Assembly (NCBI GenBank): GCA_937957775.1
Contig: CALFXV010000027.1
Location: forward strand, 1 to 30,079
DNA from: an uncultured Methylotenera sp.
GTDB lineage: Bacteria; Pseudomonadota; Gammaproteobacteria; Burkholderiales; Methylophilaceae
Length of the DNA stretch: 30,079 nt
Direction of reading: 5' to 3'
A program made the translations under genes and the position numbers. Below, in pieces: positions 1-7,675 of this stretch (its first letter is position 1; each line of letters opens with the position of its first letter). Below the pieces are notes generated by a model, which worked only from the letters and a program-made list of their open reading frames with translations, searched no databases and was not told the origin of the DNA.

Positions 1-158
1 TCACAAGCCTCATTCATTTGCTTCACTATAGATAGCGGAGTGAAAACCTCAGCCTTATCTCGTGTTCTTAAAAGTTGTTCTTCTTTGCTTTTTACAGCAC
101 GTGGCTGTATTAAAGTTCCATTCTTACCAGTTACTAAATTGGTGGTAATAGGAGCAAG
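1..158 (-). CDS. Restriction-modification type DNA methyltransferase/endonuclease, N-terminal fragment (partial)
   Basis: On the minus strand one frame is open from about 158 to the window edge. It reads LAPITTNLVTGKNG, then LIQPRAVKSKEEQ, then RTRDKAEVFTPLSIV. I recognise this as the conserved N-terminus of a family annotated as restriction endonuclease subunit M or class I SAM-dependent DNA methyltransferase, in which the block ending in DKAEVFTP precedes the methyltransferase domain. The gene runs off the left end, so no catalytic motif is visible. No start codon sits just before the recognisable part: the frame continues upstream into antisense of the methyltransferase gene at 158-1066, so the true start appears to be lost at the junction. 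The stretch is visibly more A+T-rich than what follows. The family call is from memory of the motif and is moderately sure. Confidence 0.55.
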
Positions 159-1066
159 TGGCGCAAATTTTTCAAGCGATGCGTGGCGACTTATTGGAGC
201 TGGGCGCCGGCACCGGTAAGTTGGCAGCCGACCTATTATTGGCCTTGGCGGACCTAGACTGCTTGCCGCAGCAGTATTTTATATTGGAAGTAAGTGACCA
301 CTTACGGCAAGTGCAGTTGGAAACCTTGCAGGCCACCTTGCCCACTGCCTTATTGCAGCGCGTGCAATGGCTGCATGCTTTGCCAGCAGCATTCGAGGGC
401 GTGATCTTGGCTAACGAAGTGTTGGATGCCGTGCCGGTGCACTTGGTCCATGCAACCGAACAGGGTTTGCTTGAGCGTGGCGTGGCGTGGCAGGATGGCT
501 TTGTTTGGCAGGATAAAGCGATAGCGGAAACGCATTTGCTTAGCTTGGCGGAGCAACAGAACTTACCGGTGGGCTACCTGACCGAATTTAGTCCAGCAGC
601 CACGGCCTTGGTCAGCAGTTTGGCGCTAAGCTTGCAGCGAGGCGCGATTATCTTGATTGATTATGGCTTCTCGGCGCGCGAGTATTACCACCCGCAACGC
701 AATCAAGGCACATTGATGTGCCATTATCAGCATCATGCGCACCCTGATCCTTTAGTGAACATCGGTTTGCAAGACATTACTGCCCATGTCGATTTTACTA
801 GTGTTGCCTATGCCGGCGTCAATCATGGCCTCAGTTTGGCCGGCTTTTGCAGTCAAGCCCAATTTTTGATGAATGCCGGCATGCTCAAGCTCATGGCGCA
901 AGTGTCGCCAGAAGACATGCATCGTTATGCCCCCCTCGCCGCTGCGGCTCAGAAATTGCTATCACCCGCAGAGATGGGTGATATCTTTAAAGTCATGGCC
1001 TTGACTAAAAACCTGGATACAGACCTCATTGGATTTAGTCAGGGCGATAAATCGCACACTTTATAA
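158..1066 (+). pseudogene. MidA/NDUFAF7-family SAM-dependent methyltransferase, 5'-truncated
   Basis: The product matches the COG1565 (MidA/NDUFAF7) family, putative protein arginine methyltransferases linked in mitochondria and Dictyostelium to complex I assembly. Visible are the SAM-binding loop LELGAGTGKL at residues 13-22, ANEVLDAVPV near residue 88, the block LIDYGFSAREYYHPQR near residue 168, and the C-terminal FKVMAL..L....GFSQGD. Family members are usually about 380-400 residues and have some 80 residues before the SAM loop. Here homology starts only about 12 residues before it, and an in-frame TAG lies at 149-151. The GTG at 158 is therefore just the first possible start; in the family this residue is an internal valine. 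The N-terminal part has been replaced by the unrelated minus-strand fragment. The truncated product is probably inactive, or the junction is an assembly fault. The family call is sure; the status as a real pseudogene is not. Confidence 0.75.
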
Positions 1067-1087
1067 GGCCTGCATCAATCAAATTGT

Positions 1088-1093
1088 TATAAT
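1088..1093 (+). promoter_or_regulatory. -10 box (TATAAT) for trmB, possibly leaderless
   Basis: A perfect TATAAT ends 7 bases before the preferred trmB ATG at 1101, placing the expected start point on or next to the ATG. No good -35 hexamer is seen 16-18 bp upstream, so this rests on the -10 box alone. Confidence 0.35.
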
Positions 1094-1100
1094 GCCAGCT

Positions 1101-1814
1101 ATGACTAAATTACCTAAGCCCGCCGCCGATAATGCGCCAGATTTAAAAATGCGACCGATACGCAGTTTTGTTTTAAGACAAGGCCGCGTTACCAAAGCGC
1201 AAGCCCAAGCCTTGGAAGTTGGGCGACCTAAATTTGCCATAGACTACGCGCCAGGCATGATTAATTTGAATGAAAAATTCCAGCGTCAAGAGAGCAAGAA
1301 AATACTGGAAATCGGTTTCGGTATGGGCGAAACCACAGCAAAAATCGCCCAAACTTTGCCCGATTGCGATTTCCTAGCTGTTGAGGTGCACACGCCAGGC
1401 GTTGGTGCTCTGCTTAAGTTAATAGATGAGTTTGCGCTCACTAACATACGGATTATTCAGCATGATGTGGTGGAAGTGCTGCATACCATGTTGGCCAATG
1501 CCAGTCTGGATGGTATTCATATTTTCTTTCCCGATCCTTGGCATAAAAAGCGTCACCACAAGCGCCGTTTAATCCAAGCCGCCTTCGTTAAACTGCTCTG
1601 CAGCAAGTTGCGTGAGGGTGCTTATTTGCATGTCGCTACCGATTGGGAAGAATACGCAATATGGGTAATGGATGTGTTGAAAGCGGAAACGCAATTGCAA
1701 AATAGCGCAGTCGAATACGCGGAAAAACCCAGCTACCGTCCACTGACTAAATTTGAAAACCGCGGCATTAAACTGGGTCACGGTGTATGGGACATGGTGT
1801 TTACTAAAAAGTAA
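1101..1814 (+). CDS. trmB: tRNA (guanine-N7-)-methyltransferase
   Basis: TrmB methylates G46 of tRNA to m7G using S-adenosylmethionine in the cytoplasm. The 237-residue product has the family's RSFVLRQGR near residue 21, the SAM motif EIGFGMGET at 70-78, the catalytic FFPDPWHKKRHHKRR at 142-156 and the C-terminal TKFENRG...HGVWD. ATG 1101 is chosen because it gives the usual length (about 238). An in-frame ATG at 1092 and a TTG at 1029 would only add non-conserved residues, and the latter overlaps the midA-like gene. A perfect TATAAT lies at 1088-1093, so transcription may start almost on the ATG (leaderless). There is no Shine-Dalgarno sequence in front. It is convergent with engB, with 22 bp between the stops. 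Confidence 0.93.
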   Translation: MTKLPKPAADNAPDLKMRPIRSFVLRQGRVTKAQAQALEVGRPKFAIDYAPGMINLNEKFQRQESKKILEIGFGMGETTAKIAQTLPDCDFLAVEVHTPGVGALLKLIDEFALTNIRIIQHDVVEVLHTMLANASLDGIHIFFPDPWHKKRHHKRRLIQAAFVKLLCSKLREGAYLHVATDWEEYAIWVMDVLKAETQLQNSAVEYAEKPSYRPLTKFENRGIKLGHGVWDMVFTKK

Positions 1815-1822
1815 GGCCACCT

Positions 1823-1837
1823 AGCAATTGGATTGCT
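1823..1837. terminator. Small hairpin between convergent trmB and engB stops
   Basis: AGCAAT, a three-base loop and ATTGCT form a perfect 6-bp stem overlapping the last base of engB. It could serve as a weak bidirectional terminator, but there is no T-tract on either strand. Confidence 0.25.
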
Positions 1838-2505
1838 TACTGGGCTTTATCGCCCGTGTCCAAGGCAAACGATTTGCGCACCAAATCTTCCGGTTCCTCG
1901 CCAAACAGCCAAGCACCGATTACTTCTTCGGCTTCTTCCACGCCTTGTTTTTTGAGGCTGGAAAAAAGTTGTATGGTGCAGACGCTGTGATAATGATTGC
2001 CCCAAGTGTCAATCAACTCTTTGCGCACTCGGTTTAGCGTCAGGTTGGCTTCACCTCGAGATAATTTGTCCGACTTAGTCAGTAAGACGTGCACCGGTTT
2101 ACCGCTGGGGCAAAACCAATCTAACATCTGCCGGTCTAGAGGAGTAAGTGGGTGGCGGCTATCCATTACTAACACCAAGCCAGCTAAGCTAGATCGCTCG
2201 CTTAAGTATCGGGCTAAGACGTTTTGCCAATGCGCGCGCATGGCCTCAGGCACTTTGGCATAACCGTAACCGGGTAAATCGACTAAATGCCTATCGTTAC
2301 CCAGCGTGAAAAAATTAATCAGCTGCGTGCGGCCAGGTTGCTTGCTGACGAAAGCCAATCGGTTGTGGTTAGCTAGGGTATTGAGCGCGCTGGATTTGCC
2401 AGCATTAGAGCGACCGGCAAAAGCCACCTCTATGCCGCTGGCAATAGGTAGGTCGCGTAAGTGGTGTGCTGAAATATAAAAAGCAGCATTTTGAAACAAA
2501 GGCAT
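1837..2505 (-). CDS. engB: Ribosome biogenesis GTP-binding protein EngB (YihA/YsxC)
   Basis: EngB is a small essential P-loop GTPase of the TrmE-Era-EngA-YihA class that helps late assembly of the large ribosomal subunit. The 222-residue protein has G1 GRSNAGKSS at 31-39, the G2 threonine in KQPGRTQ at about 60, G3 DLPGYG at 76-81 and G4 TKSD at 143-146. Its length is typical. The family's FxxSA.....LP start ([12 protein letters not shown]) follows the initiator at once, so ATG 2505 is right. The gene is divergent from the cytochrome c4 gene across about 200 bp that contain two perfect inverted repeats. One of them lies in the presumed engB 5' untranslated region. Confidence 0.95.
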   Translation of the reverse strand: MPLFQNAAFYISAHHLRDLPIASGIEVAFAGRSNAGKSSALNTLANHNRLAFVSKQPGRTQLINFFTLGNDRHLVDLPGYGYAKVPEAMRAHWQNVLARYLSERSSLAGLVLVMDSRHPLTPLDRQMLDWFCPSGKPVHVLLTKSDKLSRGEANLTLNRVRKELIDTWGNHYHSVCTIQLFSSLKKQGVEEAEEVIGAWLFGEEPEDLVRKSFALDTGDKAQ

Positions 2506-2524
2506 GGTGGTCCGATTCTAGTTT

Positions 2525-2546
2525 GCTTAATCGCTCTGGATTAAGC
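2525..2546. repeat. 8-bp perfect inverted repeat upstream of engB
   Basis: GCTTAATC at 2525-2532 and GATTAAGC at 2539-2546 flank a 6-base loop. On the minus strand it would form a hairpin about 20 bases before the engB ATG, so it could affect engB translation or be an operator. Function is unknown. Confidence 0.5.
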
Positions 2547-2585
2547 GCTGTATATTGCCTTAAGCAAAAAACATAATTTAACAAC

Positions 2586-2621
2586 AGCGAAAAATGCTAT
2601 CACGAATAGGTCTTTTTCGCT
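2586..2621. repeat. 9-bp perfect inverted repeat in the engB/cytochrome c4 divergent region
   Basis: AGCGAAAAA at 2586-2594 and TTTTTCGCT at 2613-2621 are exact reverse complements separated by 18 bases. The right arm touches a TAAAAT (2621-2626) that could be the -10 box of the cytochrome gene. This arrangement would suit a two-arm operator, or an intrinsic terminator for transcripts from either side. Which of these is unresolved. Confidence 0.45.
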
Positions 2622-2711
2622 AAAATACCACGTTAATCGATTGAATAATTTAGATTACTGGTATGGCCTTAAGGCAGTTTGCCTTACTTGATTTGATAAT
2701 TGGGAGTGGAA

Positions 2712-3365
2712 ATGCAATTTTGTCGTGCAATGAAGTTAAGCGCTGTAACAATGACGGCCTTGGTAGCGATGTTGGGCTCAGTTAACAGCGCGGTAGCAGC
2801 GGATAAAGCAGTAGCAGCCGTAGCGCCAGTGGAAAAAAATACCGTAGCACAAATAACCAGCACGGTTTGCGCGGCTTGTCATGGAGCCGACGGTAACAGT
2901 GTGATTACGCTGAATCCAAAATTAGCCGGCCAACATCCTGAGTATTTGGTCAAACAATTGACCGAATTTAAATCCGGTAAACGCGCCAACGCGGTGATGT
3001 CGGGTATGGCAGCCATGCTAAGTGATGAGGACATGAAAGGGGTGGCCAATTATTTTGCCAGTCAAAATATAGTATTGGGTAAAGCCCAATCCAATGGCGT
3101 TGGCTCCTTAGGTGAAAAGATTTACCGCGGTGGCATTGCGGCTAACCATGTGCCAGCGTGCGCCGGATGCCATGGCGCAAATGGAGCGGGCCTGCCCAAG
3201 CAATTCCCACGATTGTCTGGCCAGCATGCGGATTACACCTTAGCGCAGTTGCGTACCTTCCGTACCGGCGAGCGTGCTAATGCGCCCATGATGATGGCGA
3301 TATCAAGCAAAATGTCGGATGCGGAAATGGCTGCGGTGGCCGATTACATCCAAGGCCTGCGTTAA
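2712..3365 (+). CDS. Diheme cytochrome c4
   Basis: This is a periplasmic diheme electron carrier of the cytochrome c4 family, which typically takes electrons from the bc1 complex to terminal oxidases. The 217-residue precursor has an N-terminal signal peptide (hydrophobic run, cleavage likely near AVAADK at about residue 30). Two similar domains follow, with haem sites CAACH (C53, C56, H57) and CAGCH (C150, C153, H154); the methionine-containing GxR.N..M segments after each haem supply axial ligands. ATG 2712 is chosen because GGGAG lies about six bases before it; the frame is open from TTG 2700 but that start has no support. It is monocistronic, with a strong terminator downstream. The petABC genes in the same window encode the likely electron donor complex. 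Confidence 0.9.
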   Translation: MQFCRAMKLSAVTMTALVAMLGSVNSAVAADKAVAAVAPVEKNTVAQITSTVCAACHGADGNSVITLNPKLAGQHPEYLVKQLTEFKSGKRANAVMSGMAAMLSDEDMKGVANYFASQNIVLGKAQSNGVGSLGEKIYRGGIAANHVPACAGCHGANGAGLPKQFPRLSGQHADYTLAQLRTFRTGERANAPMMMAISSKMSDAEMAAVADYIQGLR

Positions 3366-3390
3366 TTCAAGTTTTTTAAACATAAAAAAA

Positions 3391-3413
3391 GGCAGCCTTG
3401 GCTGCCTTTTTTT
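3391..3413 (+). terminator. Rho-independent terminator after cytochrome c4
   Basis: GGCAGC, a 4-base loop and GCTGCC are followed by seven T and preceded by seven A, so it may work in both directions. It ends the cytochrome transcript and isolates the pilin-like gene. Confidence 0.85.
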
Positions 3414-3580
3414 ATGCCTATTTTTTGTCTGCTGTGGTGTCTTGGCGGCGGAATAAAAAACCGATTATAGTATTATTAAGGTATCATATTTGTCCGCCTA
3501 CTGCCTTTTTCTTAAGTGCCGTTTTGTGCATGTATTCCTAGGCTTAGCTTAAATTAACCCAGTAAGCGCCAGTATGTTTG

Positions 3581-4282
3581 ATGTTCATCGTTAGATCACA
3601 AATTATTTTGGAGAACGACAAGAAAAAACAACAGTTGGGTTTTACCTTGATTGAATTGGCCATCGTTTTGGTCATCATAGGATTGCTGCTTGGGGGCGTG
3701 TTAAAAGGTCAGGAGTTGATTAATAGCGCTAAGGTCAAGAGCATGGCGACCGATTTTAAGAACATACAAGTCTACCTGTATGGGTATCAGGATAAGTTTA
3801 AAGCCTTGCCTGGAGACGACAGGGCGGCTAGCACTCACTTGGCTGGTGCCGCCAATGCGACTACCGGTGGCACGCCTGGTGATGCCGTCATACAAGGTCT
3901 GTATGGGTCCAGCACGGCCACAGAGGAGTCGGTGTTGTTTTGGCAGCATGTCCGTTTAGCCAGTTTGGCCGCAGGCCCCACCGATGTGGCCGCGGAGAAT
4001 TATTTTCCAGTGAATGCCGACGGCGGCAGGATAGGCATACAAAGCGTGGCCACCTTGGTGGCCGTGACGCCCATCTCCAGCACGGAACCGGCTGGCTTGT
4101 CTGGGGCTTATGCGATTTGCTCGGAAGGCGTATTGGGTAAGTACGCCAAACAATTGGACAGCACCATGGACGATGGTGTCGGGGATTCCGGCTCCATGCG
4201 TATCGTGGTAAAGGCCACACCCAGCACCGGCGTGGCAGCGCCCGATGACGCTAGCCCATACGTGGTGTGCTTGGCTTTTTAG
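3581..4282 (+). CDS. Type IV pilin-like protein (prepilin N-terminal methylation motif)
   Basis: The protein has a class III (prepilin) signal: a leader of about 20 residues rich in lysine (NDKKKQQLG), then FTLIELAIVLVIIGLLLGG with the conserved glutamate at +5. A prepilin peptidase would cut between G and F. The mature part has a long alpha-helical stalk, then an LPGDDR motif and DDGVGDSGS near residue 197. Two cysteines (about 180 and 230) probably form the C-terminal disulfide loop of type IVa pilins and pseudopilins. The start is uncertain: ATG 3581 has no clear Shine-Dalgarno, and TTG 3578 or TTG 3608 are alternatives. No assembly genes lie nearby, and terminators flank it on both sides, so it is an orphan pilin or minor pilin using a machinery encoded elsewhere. 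Confidence 0.8.
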   Translation: MFIVRSQIILENDKKKQQLGFTLIELAIVLVIIGLLLGGVLKGQELINSAKVKSMATDFKNIQVYLYGYQDKFKALPGDDRAASTHLAGAANATTGGTPGDAVIQGLYGSSTATEESVLFWQHVRLASLAAGPTDVAAENYFPVNADGGRIGIQSVATLVAVTPISSTEPAGLSGAYAICSEGVLGKYAKQLDSTMDDGVGDSGSMRIVVKATPSTGVAAPDDASPYVVCLAF

Positions 4283-4316
4283 CTCAGCTTAAACAAGCTC
4301 ACTTACAGGAAAAAAT

Positions 4317-4339
4317 AGCCCATTAAGTTGGGCTTTTTT
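4317..4339 (+). terminator. Rho-independent terminator after pilin-like gene
   Basis: AGCCCA, a 6-base loop and TGGGCT are followed by a run of T (4334-4339), just 35 bases after the pilin stop codon. This is a standard intrinsic terminator. Confidence 0.75.
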
Positions 4340-4374
4340 ATGCCGGCTGATATCGCTTTTGACTATGAAACGTC

Positions 4375-4402
4375 TTGCTTAGATGCTAAATTGTTTTAGA
4401 AT
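4375..4402 (+). promoter_or_regulatory. Putative sigma70 promoter of the mla operon
   Basis: TTGCTT at 4375-4380 and TAGAAT at 4397-4402 are separated by 16 bp, about 40 bp before the mlaF ATG. No other candidate as good is visible between the pilin terminator and mlaF. Confidence 0.4.
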
Positions 4403-4442
4403 AGGGACTTAATAAAAAGCCCATCAACCCACCGCGTAATTC

Positions 4443-5258
4443 ATGACCTCTAACATAGTAGAAATTGATAACCTTTCCTTTGGCTACAAAGGACGTTTGC
4501 TGCATAAAGGCATCAACATGGTCTTTCCACGTGGCAAGGTGATCGCCATCATGGGCGGCAGCGGCAGTGGTAAAACCACCCTATTGCGTTTAATTGGCGG
4601 GCAAATTAAGCCCAGTCATGGCGAGGTGCGGGTAGATGGCGACGTGGTGCACAAGCAAGATCGCGAAGGCATCTATACCCTGCGGCGAAAAATGGGCATG
4701 CTGTTTCAGCACGGCGCCCTGTTCACGGATTTATCGGTGTTTGACAACGTGGCTTTCCCCATGCGCGAGTTGACGGATTTGCCTGAAGCCATGATTAGGG
4801 ATTTGGTGTTGATGAAATTAAATGCCGTGGGCTTGCGTGGCGCCCATCAGTTTATGCCGGCTGAATTATCCGGCGGCATGGCAAGGCGGGTGGCGCTAGC
4901 TCGGGCCATCGCCTTGGACCCAGCCATCATTATGTACGATGAGCCTTTTGCTGGATTGGACCCGATTTCCATGGGCGTGATATGCGCGCTTATCCGCAGT
5001 TTAAATGACGCTTTAGGCGCCACCTCGATTATCGTCTCGCACGATGTAAAAGAGACCTTTTTGATTGCCGATTACGTGTATTTTGTGGCCAATGGTGAAG
5101 TCGCAGCAGAAGGCACGCCGGAGGATTTAATGCAATCCAAGCTGCCTTTTGTGCATCAGTTTGTGCACGGGGATAAAGACGGTCCCGTGCCATTTCACTA
5201 CCCTGCAGCCGATTACCGTTCTGAACTATTGCAAGCAAGCTCAGGCCAAAAAGGGTAA
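4443..5258 (+). CDS. mlaF: Phospholipid ABC transporter ATP-binding protein MlaF
   Basis: MlaF is the cytoplasmic ATPase of the MlaFEDB inner-membrane complex, which moves phospholipids between the inner and outer membranes and helps keep outer-membrane lipid asymmetry. The 271-residue protein has Walker A GGSGSGKT (38-45), signature LSGGM (142-146), Walker B IIMYDEP (162-168) and a switch histidine in VSHD. The signature followed by ARRVALARAIALDP is typical of MlaF. It is the first gene of mlaFEDCB in the canonical order, with 11 bp to mlaE. Confidence 0.95.
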   Translation: MTSNIVEIDNLSFGYKGRLLHKGINMVFPRGKVIAIMGGSGSGKTTLLRLIGGQIKPSHGEVRVDGDVVHKQDREGIYTLRRKMGMLFQHGALFTDLSVFDNVAFPMRELTDLPEAMIRDLVLMKLNAVGLRGAHQFMPAELSGGMARRVALARAIALDPAIIMYDEPFAGLDPISMGVICALIRSLNDALGATSIIVSHDVKETFLIADYVYFVANGEVAAEGTPEDLMQSKLPFVHQFVHGDKDGPVPFHYPAADYRSELLQASSGQKG

Positions 5259-5269
5259 GACTAGACACC

Positions 5270-6076
5270 ATGATGAAATCCAAGCTTATGCTTAGTATGC
5301 TTCGCCACCTGCGTGGCATGGGCCACCGCATGATAGAGCGCACTTGGCGCTTGGGCGCGGGGGCCAGATTATTCTTCTTGGCCATCGTCTATTCCGGCGA
5401 GAGTTTTAAGCGCTTTCATTTAACCTTGCGTGAAATCTATTTCACCGGCGTCATGTCGCTACTGATTATTATCGTATCGGCTTTTTTTGTCGGCATGGTG
5501 CTGGCCTTGCAAGGCTACAACACCTTGCAAAAATACGGCTCATCGGAAGCCATAGGCGTACTAGTGGCCTTGGCATTGGTGCGCGAATTGGGCCCTGTGG
5601 TTACCGCTTTACTGTTTGCCGGCCGCGCTGGCACGGCCATTACTGCGGAAATCGGTTTGATGAAAACCACCGAGCAATTGTCTGCCATGGAGATGATGGC
5701 AGTTAACCCAATTGCACGTGTGGTGGCGCCGCGTTTTTGGGCCGGGGTGATTTCCATGCCCATACTCGCGTCTATTTTTTCCATGGTCGGCATATTGGGT
5801 GGCTACTTGGTAGCTGTGCCATTGATAGGGGTGGACGACGGGGCATTTTGGTCGCAAATGCAGGCCAACGTGGATTTTAGTGCCGACATCGTCAATGGCG
5901 TGATTAAAAGCCTGGTATTCGGTGTGGTGTGCACCATGATTGCTTTGTTTGAAGGGTTTGATGCGCCACCTACAGCCGAGGGGGTGAGCCGAGCCACCAC
6001 CCGTACGGTGGTGATATCGTCCTTAACGGTATTGGGTCTGGATTTTATTTTAACGTCTTTTATGTTGGTCGTATAA
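5270..6076 (+). CDS. mlaE: Phospholipid ABC transporter permease MlaE
   Basis: This is the integral membrane subunit of the Mla complex (MlaE/DUF140 family). Of its 268 residues, the N-terminal ~45 form an amphipathic region. They are followed by several hydrophobic helices and the family signature ALVRELGPVVTALLFAGRAGTAI...EIGLMKTTEQLSAM (split here), which contacts the ATPase. The length is typical of MlaE (about 260). ATG 5270 is used; an immediately following ATG (5273) is an equal alternative. It sits between mlaF and mlaD in the conserved operon order. Confidence 0.95.
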   Translation: MMKSKLMLSMLRHLRGMGHRMIERTWRLGAGARLFFLAIVYSGESFKRFHLTLREIYFTGVMSLLIIIVSAFFVGMVLALQGYNTLQKYGSSEAIGVLVALALVRELGPVVTALLFAGRAGTAITAEIGLMKTTEQLSAMEMMAVNPIARVVAPRFWAGVISMPILASIFSMVGILGGYLVAVPLIGVDDGAFWSQMQANVDFSADIVNGVIKSLVFGVVCTMIALFEGFDAPPTAEGVSRATTRTVVISSLTVLGLDFILTSFMLVV

Positions 6077-6108
6077 GCGCTGAGTCAGTGATTTGAGGGA
6101 GTATATAA

Positions 6109-6627
6109 GTGGATAGAACAACGCTGGATTTATGGGTAGGTATTTTTGTGGCCATTGGGGTGGCCGCGCTATTTGGCTTGGCGATGAAAGTGGGCAATTT
6201 AACGTCCAGTAAGATAGGCCCCACCTACACCGTCACCGCTGCATTTGATAATGTCGGCAGTCTGAAGCCGCATGCGCCTATCAAGAGTGCTGGTGTCGTG
6301 GTTGGCCGTGTCGATAATATTGTCTTTAACAGTGAAACTTATGAGGCCATCGTGACACTCAATATAGACGAGCGTTATGCGTTTCCTATAGACACCTTTG
6401 CCAATATTTATACCGCCGGTTTGTTGGGTGAGCAGTACATTGGTTTGGAAGCCGGAGGCGATGAAGAGGTGTTGAAAAATGGTGATAAAATAGATAAAAC
6501 TCAAGATGCCATTGTGCTAGAGAAAATGATCAGTCAATTTTTGTTTAACAAGGCCTCTGAAACCGAAGCAAAAGCCGAGGTTAAAGCGGCGCCGCCTGTA
6601 GGGGCCGAGCTGGATATACTGAAATAA
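6109..6627 (+). CDS. mlaD: Mla MCE-domain lipid-binding protein MlaD
   Basis: MlaD is anchored in the inner membrane by an N-terminal helix (about residues 8-28). It exposes one MCE domain (roughly 37-115) to the periplasm, where it forms a hexameric ring that passes lipid between MlaFE and MlaC. The sequence shows the MCE features FDNVGSLKPHAPIKSAGVVVG and ANIYTAGLLGEQYIGLEAGG. At 172 residues it is close to the E. coli protein (183). The GTG start is supported by GAGGGAG upstream. The C-terminal segment after residue 140 is rich in Ala, Lys and Glu and probably flexible. Confidence 0.93.
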   Translation: MDRTTLDLWVGIFVAIGVAALFGLAMKVGNLTSSKIGPTYTVTAAFDNVGSLKPHAPIKSAGVVVGRVDNIVFNSETYEAIVTLNIDERYAFPIDTFANIYTAGLLGEQYIGLEAGGDEEVLKNGDKIDKTQDAIVLEKMISQFLFNKASETEAKAEVKAAPPVGAELDILK

Positions 6628-6635
6628 GGATAGCA

Positions 6636-7256
6636 ATGAAAGCCATAGTAAAAATCTTATGCCTAGCAGGCTTGGCGCTATTTGCCAATTTCGCCATGGC
6701 CAACATAGACATGGCGCCGGATGCATTGGTTAAACAAACGGCCGACGACGTCTTGACCATAGTCAAAAATGACAAAGACATACAAGCCGGTAACCAACAA
6801 AAATTGTTCGCCGTGGTGGAAGAGAAAATCTTACCAAACTTTGACTTTGATCGTGTTTGCCGCATGGTGCTGGGCAAAAATTGGAAGTCAGCCAGCCCGG
6901 AGCAGCAAGCTTTGTTTCAAAAAGAATTTCGCAGTCTGTTGTTGCGCACTTACGCCACTGCATTAGGAAAATACCGCGATCAGGTTATTGAATACCGCCC
7001 TATGCAAACCGACGCCAGCGAAAAAAACGTCACGGTAAAAACGCAAATTATTCAAAAAGGTGGCCAACCGATTGCCGTCGATTACAGCTTGGTCAAAGGC
7101 CCCACTGGTTGGAAAGTCTATGACATCACTATCGAAAGCGTCAGTTTGGTGACCAATTACCGCAGTCAATTTAGCAGCGAAATTCGCCAAAACGGTTTAG
7201 ACAGTCTGAATAAGAAGTTAGGCGATAAAAACGCTGCTGCCGAGGTGAAGCGTTAA
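6636..7256 (+). CDS. mlaC: Periplasmic phospholipid-binding protein MlaC
   Basis: MlaC is the soluble carrier that ferries phospholipid across the periplasm between MlaA and MlaD. The 206-residue precursor has a Sec signal peptide ending in FAMA at about residue 22. The Tol-Tol-Ttg2/MlaC domain follows, with the recognisable ILPNFDFDRVCRMVLG and YSLVKGPTGWKVYDITIESVS blocks. It starts 8 bp after mlaD and ends 2-11 bp before mlaB, consistent with cotranscription. mlaA is not in this window. Confidence 0.93.
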   Translation: MKAIVKILCLAGLALFANFAMANIDMAPDALVKQTADDVLTIVKNDKDIQAGNQQKLFAVVEEKILPNFDFDRVCRMVLGKNWKSASPEQQALFQKEFRSLLLRTYATALGKYRDQVIEYRPMQTDASEKNVTVKTQIIQKGGQPIAVDYSLVKGPTGWKVYDITIESVSLVTNYRSQFSSEIRQNGLDSLNKKLGDKNAAAEVKR

Positions 7257-7267
7257 GCTTGAGCGGC

Positions 7268-7576
7268 ATGGCAATCAAAGCACCCAGTAAAATTGAACAA
7301 CATGGCAACACTTGGCGAATTGCCGGTGACGTGCTGATGGATAATGCCAATTTCATCCTGCAACAAAGTCGCGCCTTGTCCATGGGTGATGAATTTTTAG
7401 TGGATTTTTCTGCCGTCAATAAAGTCGATACGGCTGCGCTCAGTCTAATGATGGAATGGCAACGACGCGCTGCTACATCTTCCTCTCGTGTTGGCTTTGC
7501 TAATTTGCCAGTGAATTTAACCCGATTGGTATCGTTGTATGGCTTGACCGATTTTGTGCCGGTTAGCCAGCTTTAA
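7268..7576 (+). CDS. mlaB: STAS-domain protein MlaB
   Basis: MlaB is the small cytoplasmic STAS-domain subunit that binds MlaF and stabilises the transporter. The product (102 residues from ATG 7268) has the STAS pattern WRIAGDVLMDNA...FLVDFSAVNKVDTAALSLMMEW. It lies last in mlaFEDCB, which fixes the assignment, since STAS proteins are poorly conserved. A TTG at 7259 would add three residues; the ATG is preferred because GAG precedes it at a usable distance. A terminator follows. Confidence 0.85.
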   Translation: MAIKAPSKIEQHGNTWRIAGDVLMDNANFILQQSRALSMGDEFLVDFSAVNKVDTAALSLMMEWQRRAATSSSRVGFANLPVNLTRLVSLYGLTDFVPVSQL

Positions 7577-7619
7577 CCTGCGCTCAAAACCAACTGCTGT
7601 TTGCGCTTCCCCGTTTCTC

Positions 7620-7650
7620 AAGGGCTTGTATAAAAGCAAGCCCTTATTTA
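7620..7650 (+). terminator. Terminator after mlaB
   Basis: AAGGGCTTG (7620-7628) and CAAGCCCTT (7637-7645) form a perfect 9-bp stem with an 8-base loop and a broken T-tract. It separates the mla operon from the ABC exporter pair and may be leaky. Confidence 0.65.
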
Positions 7651-7675
7651 TTAAGGCTTAAGCTGTCTGCATAAT

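Noticed and set aside
3888..4220. Minus-strand frame of 110 codons opposite the pilin gene
   Set aside because: Composition is Pro/Arg/Trp-rich shadow of the pilin codons, and the pilin reading is clearly conserved.
7670..7675. CATAAT just before the YadG-like ATG as a -10 box
   Set aside because: It directly abuts the ATG, so a start point 6-7 bases downstream would fall inside the coding region.
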